Positions 26,001 through 34,439 of a stretch of 64,000 bases of DNA are shown here, in pieces. The DNA lies in the NCBI GenBank assembly GCA_012934845.2, contig WNNJ02002419.1:213070-277069 (forward strand). Reading direction: 5' to 3'. Below the pieces are notes generated by a model that had not been told where the DNA came from, did no database searches, and saw only the letters and a list, made by a program, of their open reading frames with translations. A program made the translations under genes and the position numbers. This stretch comes from Pomphorhynchus laevis. Lineage: Eukaryota > Acanthocephala > Palaeacanthocephala > Echinorhynchida > Pomphorhynchidae. Each line of letters starts with the position of its first letter. The first letter of the stretch is position 1.

Positions 26001-28823
26001 CGGATTAGAATGTTGTTGGTACGTGAGACTTTCACAGTTTGAAAATGTTTTGTCTATGACATATGTCGAATAGTGCGGTAGGTTATCCCATTTATGTAAT
26101 CATTAGTCGTGTAGTTAGGTTGCAGGACATGTAGAGTCTTGTATAAATCTTGATTTGACAGATTACCGAAAATATTTAGACTGTCGAGGAGGGGAATTAA
26201 CATGTGAAATTCACTGGCCGAGGAAGTCGTTGATGCTCACAGCTTGATCACGTTTAAATCACAATGCTGCAAATAGATACGTGAACAATGCTGCCATTCA
26301 TCACCTATGCTGAACTATCATATTTAGCTCCGTTGATTGACTATTTGCTTTTTTCTTTTTTTTTGGACTTTGCCTGAATAGCTTTTTGGCATGTATTTGT
26401 ATAAATGAATAAGGCATTAATTTCTTTAGCTCAATTGTGAACAAACGATTTGTAGAAAGCAATTATTGGCCGTAATTGTAAAGATGTTTTGGATATTTTC
26501 GGAAGTAGATGGTAAATAAACTTAGCATGACAATGTGATGAGTCAGCTAGCTTTTAAAGAATCTTATCAATTAGTAGCGTCTTTTTCAATAACAGTAATG
26601 CATTGATAAGATGATTATCCACTTGACGTATCGGTTTTTTGTAAACGGAGTAAATTAATCAGTTGCATGAAGATATGTACTAGCTTTTATATAATTTTCC
26701 TTGTTTACAACGACGAGGATTTCTTTGTCCGTATCAAAATTCCTATGTTCCAAAATCATTTCAGCGCATTTTGTCGTTCTCTCGACATATTACTTTTTTA
26801 CAGTTTCATGCTCTCCGGGCTTGTTCGCCATATTTTGCTATCGCGAAGAAATTTTCAAGTAAACATTTAGATATCAATATTTCAGTATCACGTAACATAT
26901 CAATTTGTCTTGGTTTACGTGTAGAAAGACATTTTGGCAGCGGATTAATACTTCTAAAATAAAAATGGAATCGAAACAGGCCATGAGACTCAGTGTAATT
27001 AAATACTTTAACTCCATGTTTATCACTGATCATCACAAATCATATTACAGACAAATCTGGCTAGGAGAGCATCGAAATATGGACTAGTACCTTAAAAACC
27101 TGATTTGGCTTTGGCATCTAAACAAAATCTTTCATACTCGCAGGATTAGGTTGTGGATTAAATCCTTTGTTCGGATTGTAACAATGCATTCGTAGGCAGA
27201 CGAAACAAGGTTTATCAAAAGAATGGCCCAACACAAATAAAATCTTCTAAAAGGGGAAGAATTTAGAAGAATTTTAGAATCTTCTAAAATTCTTCTAAAA
27301 TTCATATGTCATTATTAAAAACTGTGCACGAAATTTTGATGCAATCGATTTAAGCGAAGCAATTGTATTAGAACATGAGTAATGTTAGCAGAATATTGAT
27401 AAGAGAAGCGCTGCACATTCAATTATTATCTACTACAATGGAAGGTAACAAAAGCAACTTGTATTTAAAATTGGCACTACACTAAACGATAATTAAGCAG
27501 CCTCAGTTACATGACAACTTTACAATAATTGTGTATGAAGGACAGACTGTAGACGATTAAAGTTTGAAGCATTTGTCTCAAGAGATCAACTGCATTGACA
27601 AAAGTCCACATATAATGCAATTAACTAATTAAGCAAAAGTATTTTTGAGTGCTGATTAGTCGTTAATCTAATCAGATCAGCTAACGGAGTATACGTATTC
27701 TATACTAAAAGAATTCGTAGTAATTTATTAATATTATTAATATTATTAATATTAATATTAATTAACTGCACAAAAGCCCATTTGAGGGAACCGAAGATTG
27801 TATAAAATTACAATAATAATTAAAAAATAATAATAAATTGCGATTAAAAAAATAATATTAATAATATTATTAATATAATATTATTTTGAAAATAATATTA
27901 TAATATATAACTGTATGATTGAACCGAAATTGAAAGTATTAAAATGAATAGCTTTACTCAAACATCTAAAATTTAGTAAATACATTTAATGGTTCATTTG
28001 TATAACACTCATCCCGGCTACGTAATCTTGGAGATACTGTGGACGTACGCGATGTCTAGATGAGCGTCGAAATAGCATAGTTAGAATGTAATCATCGTTC
28101 AAATTTTTAATACATTCATTAAAGGTATTTGTTTCGATTAACGTCAGAATTTGAAACAACATACGTTGTATCAGAATAAAGATTATAGGTCTTCAGAAGG
28201 AACTGCTATGCTAGCAGTTTACGGTCCCTATTCCTCGATCCAAAATAACAGAGCCGTCAATATCATATTTAATATTATATTGTATATATGAATGCTCATG
28301 TAGTATTTAAATAATATACCATGCATTATAATAAAGATAAGTCATAAGAAGAAACTGCTATGTCATCAGGTTTTGGACTCGTCAGGATAGCTACTATTAT
28401 ACATACTAATTTTATTAATAAAAGATTAATGTATATGTGATTTTTGCAATAAATCAAGTAGGTCATTTCTTGATGTTCTTAATCGTATGGTCGTCAGTCA
28501 TATTCCCAGACTGTGGCGAACATGATGAGAAAAAAAATATTTTGCTCGCTTGTACTCAATATGTTGAACTTGAACTCGGATAATTACAGCAAACGATGGC
28601 AGGTAAATCTAATTTAGAATAAAAAATTTGAAACGTATAATTAAATATATTAAAATTAATGTTTGCATCTTATTTTAAGAACGTTAAGGACAAAGATGCC
28701 TTAGCAATTTTAAGCTACAATACTATGAGGCCGGAACGACTTCCAGTTGTAGATGTGGGAGCTTGGGATATCGGTGCTAATAAAAATTCCGCAATTACCA
28801 TCGGATTTGCTTGTTTTTCATAA
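7996..28823 (+). CDS. Fibrillar collagen alpha chain (25 recognised exons, 5' end probably missing)
   Basis: Exons: 7996-8052, 9147-9254, 9308-9361, 9407-9460, 9508-9561, 9605-9658, 9706-9804, 9846-9999, 10045-10187, 10897-10995, 11037-11198, 11248-11419, 11470-11765, 11813-12010, 12063-12170, 12226-12334, 12379-12485, 15613-15882, 19465-19672, 19723-20000, 20044-20151, 20196-20375, 21779-22390, 22584-22790, 28680-28823. All junctions are GT-AG. Most helical exons start on a Gly codon and are multiples of 9 (five of them 54 bp); four pairs split a Gly codon at phase 1. The joined frame is 1344 codons: a short N-terminal part, about 338 Gly-X-Y triplets (1014 residues), a linker and a COLFI C-propeptide ending in GFACFS. 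It is a secreted extracellular-matrix protein that trimerises through the C-propeptide and assembles into fibrils. The helix has one Gly-to-Val substitution and the propeptide lacks two cysteines. The signal peptide and any N-propeptide domain were not found. Confidence 0.93.
8269..8311. repeat. Inverted repeat next to the RTE fragment
   Basis: TTGACAAGAAAAAA is matched by its reverse complement TTTTTTCTTGTCAA, with about 15 bp between. It abuts the 3' end of the RTE-like fragment inside a collagen intron and may mark the insertion edge or a terminal inverted repeat. Confidence 0.6.
8303..8499 (-). pseudogene. RTE-type LINE, C-terminal end
   Basis: A 63-codon minus-strand frame contains [18 protein letters not shown], then LGVSKREL and [12 protein letters not shown], and ends [10 protein letters not shown]. 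This is the characteristic C-terminus of RTE/BovB-type LINE proteins. Only the tail remains, within the intron between the exons at 7996 and 9147. A 5' endonuclease piece of the same type of element lies at 52840-53445. Confidence 0.8.
8500..9146. other. AT-rich intron remainder
   Basis: This AT-rich sequence lies between the RTE fragment and the next collagen exon. A short string around GCGGATAATATGTTTTAATCAAGTAATTATTT recurs at about 8510-8560 and 8650-8690. No gene or recognisable element is seen. Confidence 0.5.
9147..10187 (+). CDS. Collagen exons: N-telopeptide and first helix block
   Basis: The eight exons are 9147-9254, 9308-9361, 9407-9460, 9508-9561, 9605-9658, 9706-9804, 9846-9999 and 10045-10187. 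The first encodes 21 non-helical residues ([21 protein letters not shown]) and then five triplets starting at GQTGARG. Four 54-bp exons follow, the classic fibrillar collagen unit. Introns here are 41-53 nt. The 9999/10045 junction splits a Gly codon (G|GT). Confidence 0.93.
10188..10896. other. Intron without recognisable features
   Basis: A 709-bp AT-rich collagen intron, GT to AG. I found no open frame, repeat or structured motif in it. Confidence 0.6.
10897..12485 (+). CDS. Collagen exons: central helix block
   Basis: Eight exons (10897-10995, 11037-11198, 11248-11419, 11470-11765, 11813-12010, 12063-12170, 12226-12334, 12379-12485) with introns of 41-55 nt. All are uninterrupted Gly-X-Y except one triplet: codon GTA at 11622-11624 places Val where Gly is expected ([12 protein letters not shown]). 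Two junctions (11419/11470 and 12334/12379) split a Gly codon at phase 1; the others are phase 0. The paired exon lengths sum to multiples of 9 (172+296 and 109+107). Confidence 0.93.
12486..13600. other. Start of a 3.1-kb collagen intron, no gene seen
   Basis: AT-rich sequence between the donor at 12486 and the retroelement fragment that begins near 13600. I see no coding similarity or clear repeat. Confidence 0.5.
13600..15060 (-). pseudogene. LINE-like element, RT end and C-terminal domain, in collagen intron
   Basis: On the minus strand, [13 protein letters not shown] (about 14820), then [13 protein letters not shown] (about 14500), a 148-codon frame (14329-13883) with [10 protein letters not shown] and [14 protein letters not shown], and further down [20 protein letters not shown] followed by GGVGNN (about 13850-13750). 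This is the same C-terminal order as in the copies at 2430 and 4350 (Gly-rich GG(I/L)G block, then FDV-type block, then K.Y..RI). It is broken by stops and by a perfect 20-bp palindrome at 14945-14997. It lies antisense in the intron before the exon at 15613. Confidence 0.7.
14945..14997. repeat. Perfect 20-bp inverted repeat
   Basis: GATATTATTGATAGCCTTCC (14945-14964) is followed by its exact reverse complement (14978-14997) after a 13-bp spacer. It sits inside the dead retroelement and looks like a local inverted copy. Confidence 0.95.
15613..15882 (+). CDS. Collagen exon, 270 bp helix
   Basis: Thirty 9-bp units, 90 residues, beginning [15 protein letters not shown] and ending GLKGLQ before GTTAGA. 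It is an isolated exon between two introns of more than 3 kb, both invaded by other sequences. The frame is phase 0 at both ends and has no Gly interruption. Confidence 0.93.
15883..19464. other. 3.6-kb collagen intron with unidentified GC-richer insert
   Basis: The middle (about 16850-18780) differs from its AT-rich flanks in base composition and has scattered frames on both strands: for example 170 codons at 17688-18200 (+), and minus-strand frames at 18429-18226 and 18767-18525. They look like broken coding sequence of a mobile element, but I recognise no motif. It contains a CATCAGGATGA/TCATCCTGATG palindrome (about 17571-17595). The flanks show nothing. Confidence 0.4.
19465..20375 (+). 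CDS. Collagen exons: C-terminal helix block
   Basis: Four exons (19465-19672, 19723-20000, 20044-20151, 20196-20375) with introns of 43-50 nt. 208+278=486, 108 and 180 bp, all multiples of 9, and no Gly break. The first junction splits Gly at phase 1. Charged triplets (GEK, GER, GKP) are frequent, typical of the fibril-forming region. Confidence 0.93.
20376..21778. other. AT-rich collagen intron
   Basis: A 1403-bp intron with very AT-rich runs (21030-21110 and 21190-21450). I recognise no gene or element in it. Confidence 0.55.
21779..22390 (+). CDS. Collagen exon: helix end, linker, start of C-propeptide
   Basis: The exon starts with the last ten triplets ([10 protein letters not shown] to PPGEG), then a telopeptide-like [16 protein letters not shown], an acidic [13 protein letters not shown] linker and the COLFI domain start ([16 protein letters not shown]). 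It has [29 protein letters not shown] and AESC. The DPNQG...D calcium-site residues of the fibrillar C-propeptide are kept. Relative to vertebrate chains the second and third cysteines are replaced (EAN for the usual xCH, PNQGS for PNQGC). It ends in phase 0 at CAG before GTAATA. Confidence 0.93.
22584..22790 (+). CDS. Collagen exon: C-propeptide middle
   Basis: A 207-bp exon, phase 0, encodes [18 protein letters not shown] then NVTYHCKNS, the family's N-glycosylation and cysteine-6 motif, and [11 protein letters not shown], ending VKEDSCK with cysteine 7. It is preceded by a 193-nt intron and followed by a 5.9-kb intron. Confidence 0.93.
23230..24015 (+). pseudogene. CR1-type LINE ORF1 fragment
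   Basis: Frames at 23490-23999 encode a Ser/Pro-rich segment, then [38 protein letters not shown] and HVAFIRLKK. After a frameshift comes a [19 protein letters not shown]-type stretch. Nucleic-acid-binding ORF1 proteins of CR1/L2 LINEs have this kind of order. The codon use (C-rich third positions, TCT/CCT runs) resembles the LINEs at 37.8-40.3 and 41.5-43.9 kb, so it may be their ORF1. It ends abruptly at about 24015, where PLE 3' sequence begins. Confidence 0.5.
24015..24120 (-). ncRNA. Structured PLE 3' RNA domain, copy S3 (truncated)
   Basis: It shows the conserved CATAGCAGCGGG, TTCCTC and GATGTATTTCC segments in inverse orientation, directly downstream (minus strand) of the PLE stop codon at 24126. 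The outer part is cut off by the junction with the LINE ORF1 fragment. Confidence 0.5.
24126..24860 (-). pseudogene. Penelope-like element RT fragment with 3' end
   Basis: Minus strand, downwards: [20 protein letters not shown] (about 24740), IIADLF, then YIDDVCVFN (about 24590, RT catalytic box) and a 113-codon frame (24467-24126) with [27 protein letters not shown] and FLWMDNK before the stop. The GVPMGG and YIDDV boxes and the following thumb are PLE-like. Stops after ADLF and within the palm show it is dead. The protein end and the following 3' domain are identical in layout to 59281, which defines the 3' end of this PLE family. Confidence 0.75.
24860..25000 (-). pseudogene. Second PLE-like RT palm scrap
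   Basis: The minus strand encodes [19 protein letters not shown], another RT YVDD box, fused to the element below at a small palindrome (ACACTCGACC/GGTCGAGTGT, 24837-24863). Having two YxDD boxes this close means two different fragments have been joined. Confidence 0.5.
25120..26290 (+). pseudogene. Jockey/CR1-like LINE RT fragment
   Basis: [20 protein letters not shown] and LAFTDDLKI (25430-25532) are RT motifs 4 and 5. The YADD/FADD position reads FTDD, as in the relative at 35522-36844. Further on come [12 protein letters not shown] (about 25700), [14 protein letters not shown] and RMLLVRETF (about 25960), matching the C-terminal region of such LINEs. Frameshifts and stops show it is inactive. 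It lies sense-oriented in the last collagen intron. Confidence 0.65.
27660..28400 (-). mobile_element. PLE 3' ends with structured domain, copies S4 and S5
   Basis: Inverse orientation. The end motif ATCAGCTAACGGAGTATACG lies near 27673, followed by AT-rich sequence. At 28167-28270 is GTATCAGAATAAAGATTATAG with AAGGAACTGCTATGCTA and CTATTCCTC. At 28320-28395 is a second, poorer copy (AAACTGCTATG, ATCAGGTTTTGG). They are degenerate; the CATAGCAG partner is damaged in S4. Confidence 0.45.
28680..28823 (+). CDS. Last collagen exon, C-propeptide end and stop
   Basis: It encodes [16 protein letters not shown], then [16 protein letters not shown] and ITIGFACFS before TAA at 28821-28823. It corresponds to the conserved RLPxxDxxxxDIG and GxxCF end of fibrillar C-propeptides, with the eighth cysteine. 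It is 5.9 kb away from the previous exon but in phase. Confidence 0.93.
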   Translation, partial: NVKDKDALAILSYNTMRPERLPVVDVGAWDIGANKNSAITIGFACFS

Positions 28824-28949
28824 TAAATTCGGATCTTGAATTTATGTTGACACTTTTGGTAAAAATTGTTTTGAAATTTTATTTCATTATAATACAGATA
28901 TACGAAAATATCTTTTATAATAATATTTGTTTACCATAAATAAATGTTT

Positions 28950-29085
28950 ATTGGAAAAATGCATTTCAACAGTAATCGTATAATATTTCGTTGTACATTT
29001 GTTTTTCATAATTTTAATGAAAAAATGCATTTCAACAGTAATCGTATAATATTTCGTTGTGCATTTGTTTTTCATAATACTAGAT
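28950..29085 (+). repeat. Two-copy tandem repeat of about 67 bp
   Basis: AATGCATTTCAACAGTAATC and CGTATAATATTTCGTTGTNCATTTG recur twice, about 67 bp apart, differing by one base in the compared part. It lies about 130 bp after the collagen stop, so possibly in its 3' untranslated region. Confidence 0.8.
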
Positions 29086-29089
29086 TTTA

Positions 29090-30236
29090 TTATTAGTAAT
29101 AAATAATATACACCTAATCGGAAAATATAGTTTAAAACATCTGAAAAAAAAATAAAAAATGTGCAGTTTTTTATTTTACCATCTTCATATTGGTCTTCTA
29201 TATCGATAAGGCAAGATCAGTTCCCATCAGCTGACACCCACGCGTCACTTTAGGAATGAGCCACTCAGGGTCTTTCATGCACCTGAAGGCCAAATAGGAG
29301 CAAACGATGATAAGTAATCTCGACATTATAAGCTTAACAAATCTTAGTATTTGCTCTGGAGGACGTCATCTAGAAAAGAAGACGAGTTCTGAAATTACCC
29401 AGATACACAAGACGCGCACTTGAGCATTACCTTCTAATGACATATGTTGGGCTCATATCAGAGCCCAACTAGCTCTCTTCAAGACACTCTTGAACTTATT
29501 CAAGTCTGATCCGGCGGTCCGTTTTACCGTGATAGTAAACCATTGCGTATCTTATTGGATTGCGTATCTTATTCGATGTGTAAAGAACGTGTCCCAGGCA
29601 TGTAAACTGACTTCCTTTAATATAAAAACTATTTACGATGTATGATAATTAACTCAAAGACTTGGGTTATCTGAAAGTAGCTTGGGAAAGTCACCTAGGA
29701 TAAGGTAATTTGATTCGAATACTGCCACCACAACCTAACATTCAAATAAGTGGTAATAAATTTTATTTTTTGAAAAGACAATGTTATGTCATAATGAATA
29801 TTATATGCTACAACATTTTATCCTACAAAGTGTTCTTGACATAAATAAACTGGTCCACTACTTATACAAGGATCCGTTGCAAAGGCAGAATGTATAGGAG
29901 TTATACACTAAAGGTCTCAATTCGCAAGTAACAGAATACAACTCACTTTAATATGTTCAAAATATGTATCTCGGTATATGCCAGCAGCTAGTATGGGATT
30001 AAAATTTTGAATGAATATTCAACAAATACAATGATTCAGGTCAGCTAACTGAGTTTACGTATTTTATACTATTTTAAAATTAAAAAATAATGCTAAATAA
30101 AAATTAAAAAGTTAAATAATAAATAATAAATAATTATTATTTTAGACTTCATATAATTTATAAGATTTTATATAATTTAGTTAAAATTTAAAATTTAAAT
30201 CTAAATTAAAAAGTCAATTTAAATGAATTAACTAAT
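29090..30236. other. Intergenic, no firm gene
   Basis: The less AT-rich part (29180-29740) looks like old inserted sequence but has no frame I recognise. It contains GTTGGGCTC/GAGCCCAAC around 29448-29473. A PLE end motif (GTCAGCTAACTGAGTTTACG, about 30030) lies near the right edge. Confidence 0.4.
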
Positions 30237-30415
30237 AAATATTTGGTTTTCTGGCAAAATCGATTCGATAAAAAGCTTAAGACAATATTTCCTTTAAATT
30301 TTCGACGATACAGTCGTCCTCATCAAAAACTGATGAGGACGACTGCGTCGTCGAAAATTTAAAGAAAATATTGTCTTAAGCTTTTTATCGAATGGATTTA
30401 GCCAGAAAACCAAAT
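30237..30415. repeat. Long palindrome, about 85-bp arms
   Basis: The left arm (30237-30324) and right arm (30331-30415) are near-perfect reverse complements with a six-base spacer. Shared blocks include GATAAAAAGCTTAAGACAAT and GTCGTCCTCATCA. It is embedded in a PLE 3' copy: the PLE end motif at about 30030 precedes it, and ATGTATCAGAATAAGGGTTA follows at about 30465. It would form a very stable cruciform or RNA hairpin. Confidence 0.9.
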
Positions 30416-30459
30416 GTTTATTTTCATTCGAATGAAATTCTATCAGATAACAATAGTAT

Positions 30460-31380
30460 GCAATGTATCAGAATAAGGGTTATGGGTTATCAGGAATGTC
30501 CAAAGTATATTTGTCTTGACATAAATGTCAGTTCCTTGTATATATACAGAGATTTTAAGGTAAAGCGTATTAGAGTGATTTTAAAGATTTTACGAGAAAT
30601 AGGTTACCGACATATGTTCAGTAAATATTCAAGCATCTCAATTGGCCCCTGAACGTGTAAGGTTAATCCTTGTATTTTGCGACAATTGATAATGGATATT
30701 TAAGGGGAAATGCCGGTACTCAACTCTTTGATGAGCTCGGGTGTATCATTAAAACGCAAAAACGAGCGACATGACCTGAGTATTTAAAACTCAAGCATCA
30801 GGAAATATAAATATGGAAATTTTGAATTGATTACTGATTCGGATTTGAATATACAATTCTAAAAATATGAAAGCATCAATCAAATAATCTCCAATGCAGT
30901 TTGAACATCAAGTAAGTATATGGATAAAATTGAATTAATAAAATCATTAAATATTTTGATAAATCAAAATTATTTAAAATTATCATTTAAAAGGGATATC
31001 TATAATATATTTGCTTGAAACAAAACAAAGATAATAACAATAATATTTTCATTAAAAATAAATCATTTGAAAAATTAATAAAATTAAAAAATTAAAATTA
31101 CCACAAAAAAATAAAAAAGTATAAAAATAAAAATAGAAAAGATTACAGCAAAAGAATCGTTTAAAATATCATTACAAAATATTTAACGTAATATCCGACA
31201 TGTTATTTGTCATAAGAAAATTATAGTTTTTATGAATGTAATTAATCAGATCAGGTAAATGAGTCTATGTATATTAAATTATTTATAAATTAAAAATAGA
31301 TAAATAAAAAACATTTCTTAATTATACAATACAATGTCCGAAGCAAAGTTCTTGTACATCCTAATCATCTTGGTCGTCAA
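30460..31380. other. Intergenic, PLE 3' scraps
   Basis: A scrap of the structured PLE 3' domain (TATCAGAATAAGGGTTATGG) lies at 30465-30500 and an end motif (GATCAGGTAAATGAGTCTATG) near 31248. The rest is AT-rich with no gene. Confidence 0.4.
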
Positions 31381-31870
31381 CTTACCACCAGCCTACCATG
31401 TACTTGGCCTTTGGAACCGTCCCCGGAATGCTGACAGCATTTTCTCGTTGGATTGCGATGCTAATGTTTTGGAGGATATATGAAGTAGTACGTAAATCCT
31501 TTGTAATTTGCTTTAATATTTTTCCTATCTCTTTAACAAGAGCCAAATCCAAAGAGCCCAGTGATCCAAAAGTCTCCTCTCTAAAAGGGCAAAATATATG
31601 AGGCATAGACAAGTCGACATATTTCAGCCGTTTTGCTCTTTGGCATATGAAGCTGCTTTACCCGCTCTTCTGGCTGCGTTCCAAATATTGCTGGCTGCTA
31701 GGGTGTCCACATGCAGGTGGCGTCACACATCAAACATTTCTCTTCACGCCAAGAGAAAACAGTGACACCATCTGGACGTCGACTGTCCGATCTGCATACG
31801 TTGAATGACTTTAAAATGTTTGGGGCGTTGACGGTGTTGGAGACTCTGCTTATCACTGAACTTATTTCTG
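31380..31870 (-). pseudogene. LINE-like RT C-terminal fragment (second family)
   Basis: Minus strand: HVDTLAASNIWNAARRAGK and AASYAKEQNG (about 31720-31640), then MPHIFCPFREETFGSLGS, LVKEIGKILKQITKDLRTTS, and ISIAIQRENAVSIPGTVPK (31612-31382). The DT..AxS...AA..AG.AA block followed by ETFG and SIAIQR..A is the C-terminus of a widespread RT family with a nuclease-like end. Only the tail survives. Confidence 0.6.
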
Positions 31871-32390
31871 CGTGTCTGGGGAATTAATTGTTTTAATTAT
31901 TTCAATTACTTAATTATTTTATTTTAAAAACATTATTTTATGTATGCCTGAAAAGTACACTGTTTATTGAAACTTTGCAATAATAAAGAAAACCTTTTTC
32001 ATATAATGTCTATAAAAACAATAATCAACTAATTTAATAAAATAATTTGTGAATAAAAAAGCTCAAAAGGTAAATACTTAAAATATTGACTATAATATTG
32101 ACTAAAATATAATTTATTGACTACTTAAAAGAATTCTTGATTATAACTACTCTAACTACAACGTTAATAGATATTTATTATTGTCATATAAAATACGTTA
32201 GATCTTTAAAGTGTTCAAGTTAATTACAATTTTACAAGGCAAAGCTATAAGTATCGATTAACTGATTACAAAGAAGGATTTCAGACACGATTTCAAAAAT
32301 CAATTTTAGAAGAACGATTCCAGAAAAACGATTTTGAAGAAAATCGCATAAATACATAATAACTATATACAATTACAATTATGGGCAGAC
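31870..32390. other. Intergenic, no feature seen
   Basis: AT-rich sequence before the LINE ORF1 start. I see no coding similarity. Confidence 0.5.
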
Positions 32391-32399
32391 GTAACGGAA

Positions 32400-33520
32400 A
32401 CGACATTCCTGAATTCATATAAAGACAAGTAGGATGTGATGGTGATGGCTGCAATGTCTGAACTACAGTAACTGTTCCGCATAAAGATGCTTATACATTG
32501 AGTAGATGAAAATTCATATGTGGTTTTTGTACTGCGTCAATCGTATTTTGTAGTTCATTGACATCAGCAAATGACAATGCTCATTTTAACTTGACTACAC
32601 CCAGGTTTCAAGAACAAATTCTTGACAATGAATCTAGCATATGCCAGAGCAAAATCACTACGCCGATGTCGTTACACACTTAAAAAAAAGGAATCAGACG
32701 TAATAGATGCTTCAAGCTCGACCCGCATTTGGACACGAGGACATAGACATTCACGGAATGTCTATGTGTATAAACGAAGAAGTAATATCAATGACAAAAC
32801 TGTGATGGCAAACAACAAGGATAAAGTTACACCTGAGAGTATTAATAATAAATGGCATTCAACTTTATCTGACATATTCGCGGAACACAGCCCTAACAAC
32901 CACAATATATTGATTTCTACTATTGTTCCACTAAGGAATGTATCGAAACAGCCTTCAAGTCGAACGCAGACAAGAGACGATGCTAGAGTATGCAATGATG
33001 TGGCAGTCGTAAATGAAATTGAAATGAAATCTAAGGATATGACAGATAAGACATTTGTTGAAATTATCAATACTAGGAATCTTGCTAGAAACAGAAATAA
33101 TTGCGTAATTTTTGCTAACATCACTGAATCATCTGCAGACAACGTTCAGACCCGTGTGGATGATGACGTAGTTTCTATTCGTAATGTCTTTTCGGATATA
33201 TTCGTTAAGGGTAAAGAGATATTGCGCGTAGTCTTAATGTCAAAAGCTTATTTCGTATTGGTAAAAAAGCACAACACAAACCACGATTACTTAAAGTAGT
33301 ATTTGATTCTGCAGATAATACAATAGCAGTTTTAGCTCGAGGTTATCGCTTGAAAGGTAAGACGACAAAATTTTTTAAAGATCTCTCGGTTGAGGAAAGA
33401 TTATTGCTTAATAATGCTCGTGCTAATCTAGCATTTAGACAATCGAAGGGAGAGACTGATCTAATGATAAGAAATTTTCGAGTAGTTCGTCGGCGATCAT
33501 TTGTGCGTTGGTGAGTTTGG
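32400..33520 (+). pseudogene. LINE ORF1 (zinc-finger and RNA-binding type), frameshifted
   Basis: A Cys pattern (GCDGDGC...CGFC, about 32430-32540) precedes a 225-codon frame (32622-33299), MTMNLAYARAKSLRRC onwards, basic and Ser-rich, with NCVIFANITESS. After a frameshift near 33250 comes AYFRIGKKAQHKPRLLKVVF, then KTTKFFKDLSVEERLLLNNA. This order fits ORF1 nucleic-acid-binding proteins of Jockey/CR1 LINEs, and it stands directly upstream of the matching endonuclease/RT at 34440-36844. A 12-bp palindrome (32741-32767) lies in the frame. Confidence 0.6.
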
Positions 33521-33559
33521 AGAGTTCTTATTATTAAAAAATATATTATTACTACAGGT

Positions 33560-34370
33560 CATAGCCATTAGGCTGTTTTGACCGCTCACAAAAAAAAACA
33601 AATTAATACAAGAAAAAAATCAAAAAAATCATTTAGTATATATATCAGAACCATAGATACTGCAGCAACCACAACTCGTTCTCATTTCGAATCCAGTTCT
33701 TTATATTGATTAAAATTCATTGATTGTATGCACCGCAACGACATCAACTGGAATACGATTCCAAACATTCACCGCTAGATGGGGCAGTCGGAAATGACGA
33801 GGGTATTTTCCGCGCTTATGTACTACTAGTACTTTCGAGTGTCCTATACGTCCATCCCGTTCATTGAGTTCAACTCTATTTGCTGGAAAATTTTCATCTT
33901 CATTAACTAGTCGATACATAGGTAGAAGGTCGAAAAGAATGAACCTTTCACGCACTGTCGGCATATTCAAACTTTTATTCGTATCTCATATAAAAGATAT
34001 CGTACATGGTGACATAATTTCGTAAACCGTCGAAGTATGCGCTCTAATTGATCAAGTTCTGTACGCGTTCACGGAAAGATTGCTGGCGACACATATTCTA
34101 ATATCGGTCATATAATGGCATTATATAAACGCACAACACTAATAATTTAACACAAGCGGGAGACAAATCTTTAAAGCAATTTTTGACAATATAGGTCATT
34201 CTTCTTGTTGCGTTACAAATCCTATCAGTGTTAGCACGTGTTTTCAGATTGCTTTAAACAATTATACCAAGATCCAGAATGAACTGCGTGGTAACAACAA
34301 ACTCATTGCCAATAAAATATTCTTGACTCACATTGCTAATACCTAAGGGTTTCCTTTTTACAATTTTCCT
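33560..34370 (-). pseudogene. LINE 3' end, inverted relative to the neighbouring copy
   Basis: An 86-codon minus-strand frame (33970-33710), MNMPTVRERFILFDLLPMYR to WNRIPVDVVAVHTINEF, matches 36943-37203 (+) almost residue for residue. The similarity continues upstream (34330-34000) into the RT end and downstream into the GTGAGCGGTCAAAACAGCCT tail. So a 3'-truncated copy sits head-on against the full copy, between its ORF1 and endonuclease. Confidence 0.8.
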
Positions 34371-34439
34371 TCGAGGGTTTCTTTTTTACAATTAGTAAAT
34401 CTAGCGCTCATTGATATCACGTCCAACATTACTACTCAA

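Larger units (their letters stand above)
22791..28679. other. Last collagen intron, 5.9 kb, filled with retroelement remains
   Basis: GT (22791) to TTTTAAG (28679). It joins VKEDSCK to [11 protein letters not shown] in phase 0, and the joined protein aligns without a gap to the fibrillar C-propeptide pattern, so no exon is missing. Inside are a LINE ORF1 fragment, PLE RT fragments, a LINE RT fragment and PLE 3' copies, listed separately. Between about 26300 and 27660 I recognise nothing firm except clustered AATCTTCTAAAA-type repeats at 27240-27300. Confidence 0.8.

Noticed and set aside
32762-33142. 126-codon minus-strand hydrophobic frame
   Set aside because: Antisense to the LINE ORF1. 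Its apparent membrane segments come from complementing polar codons.
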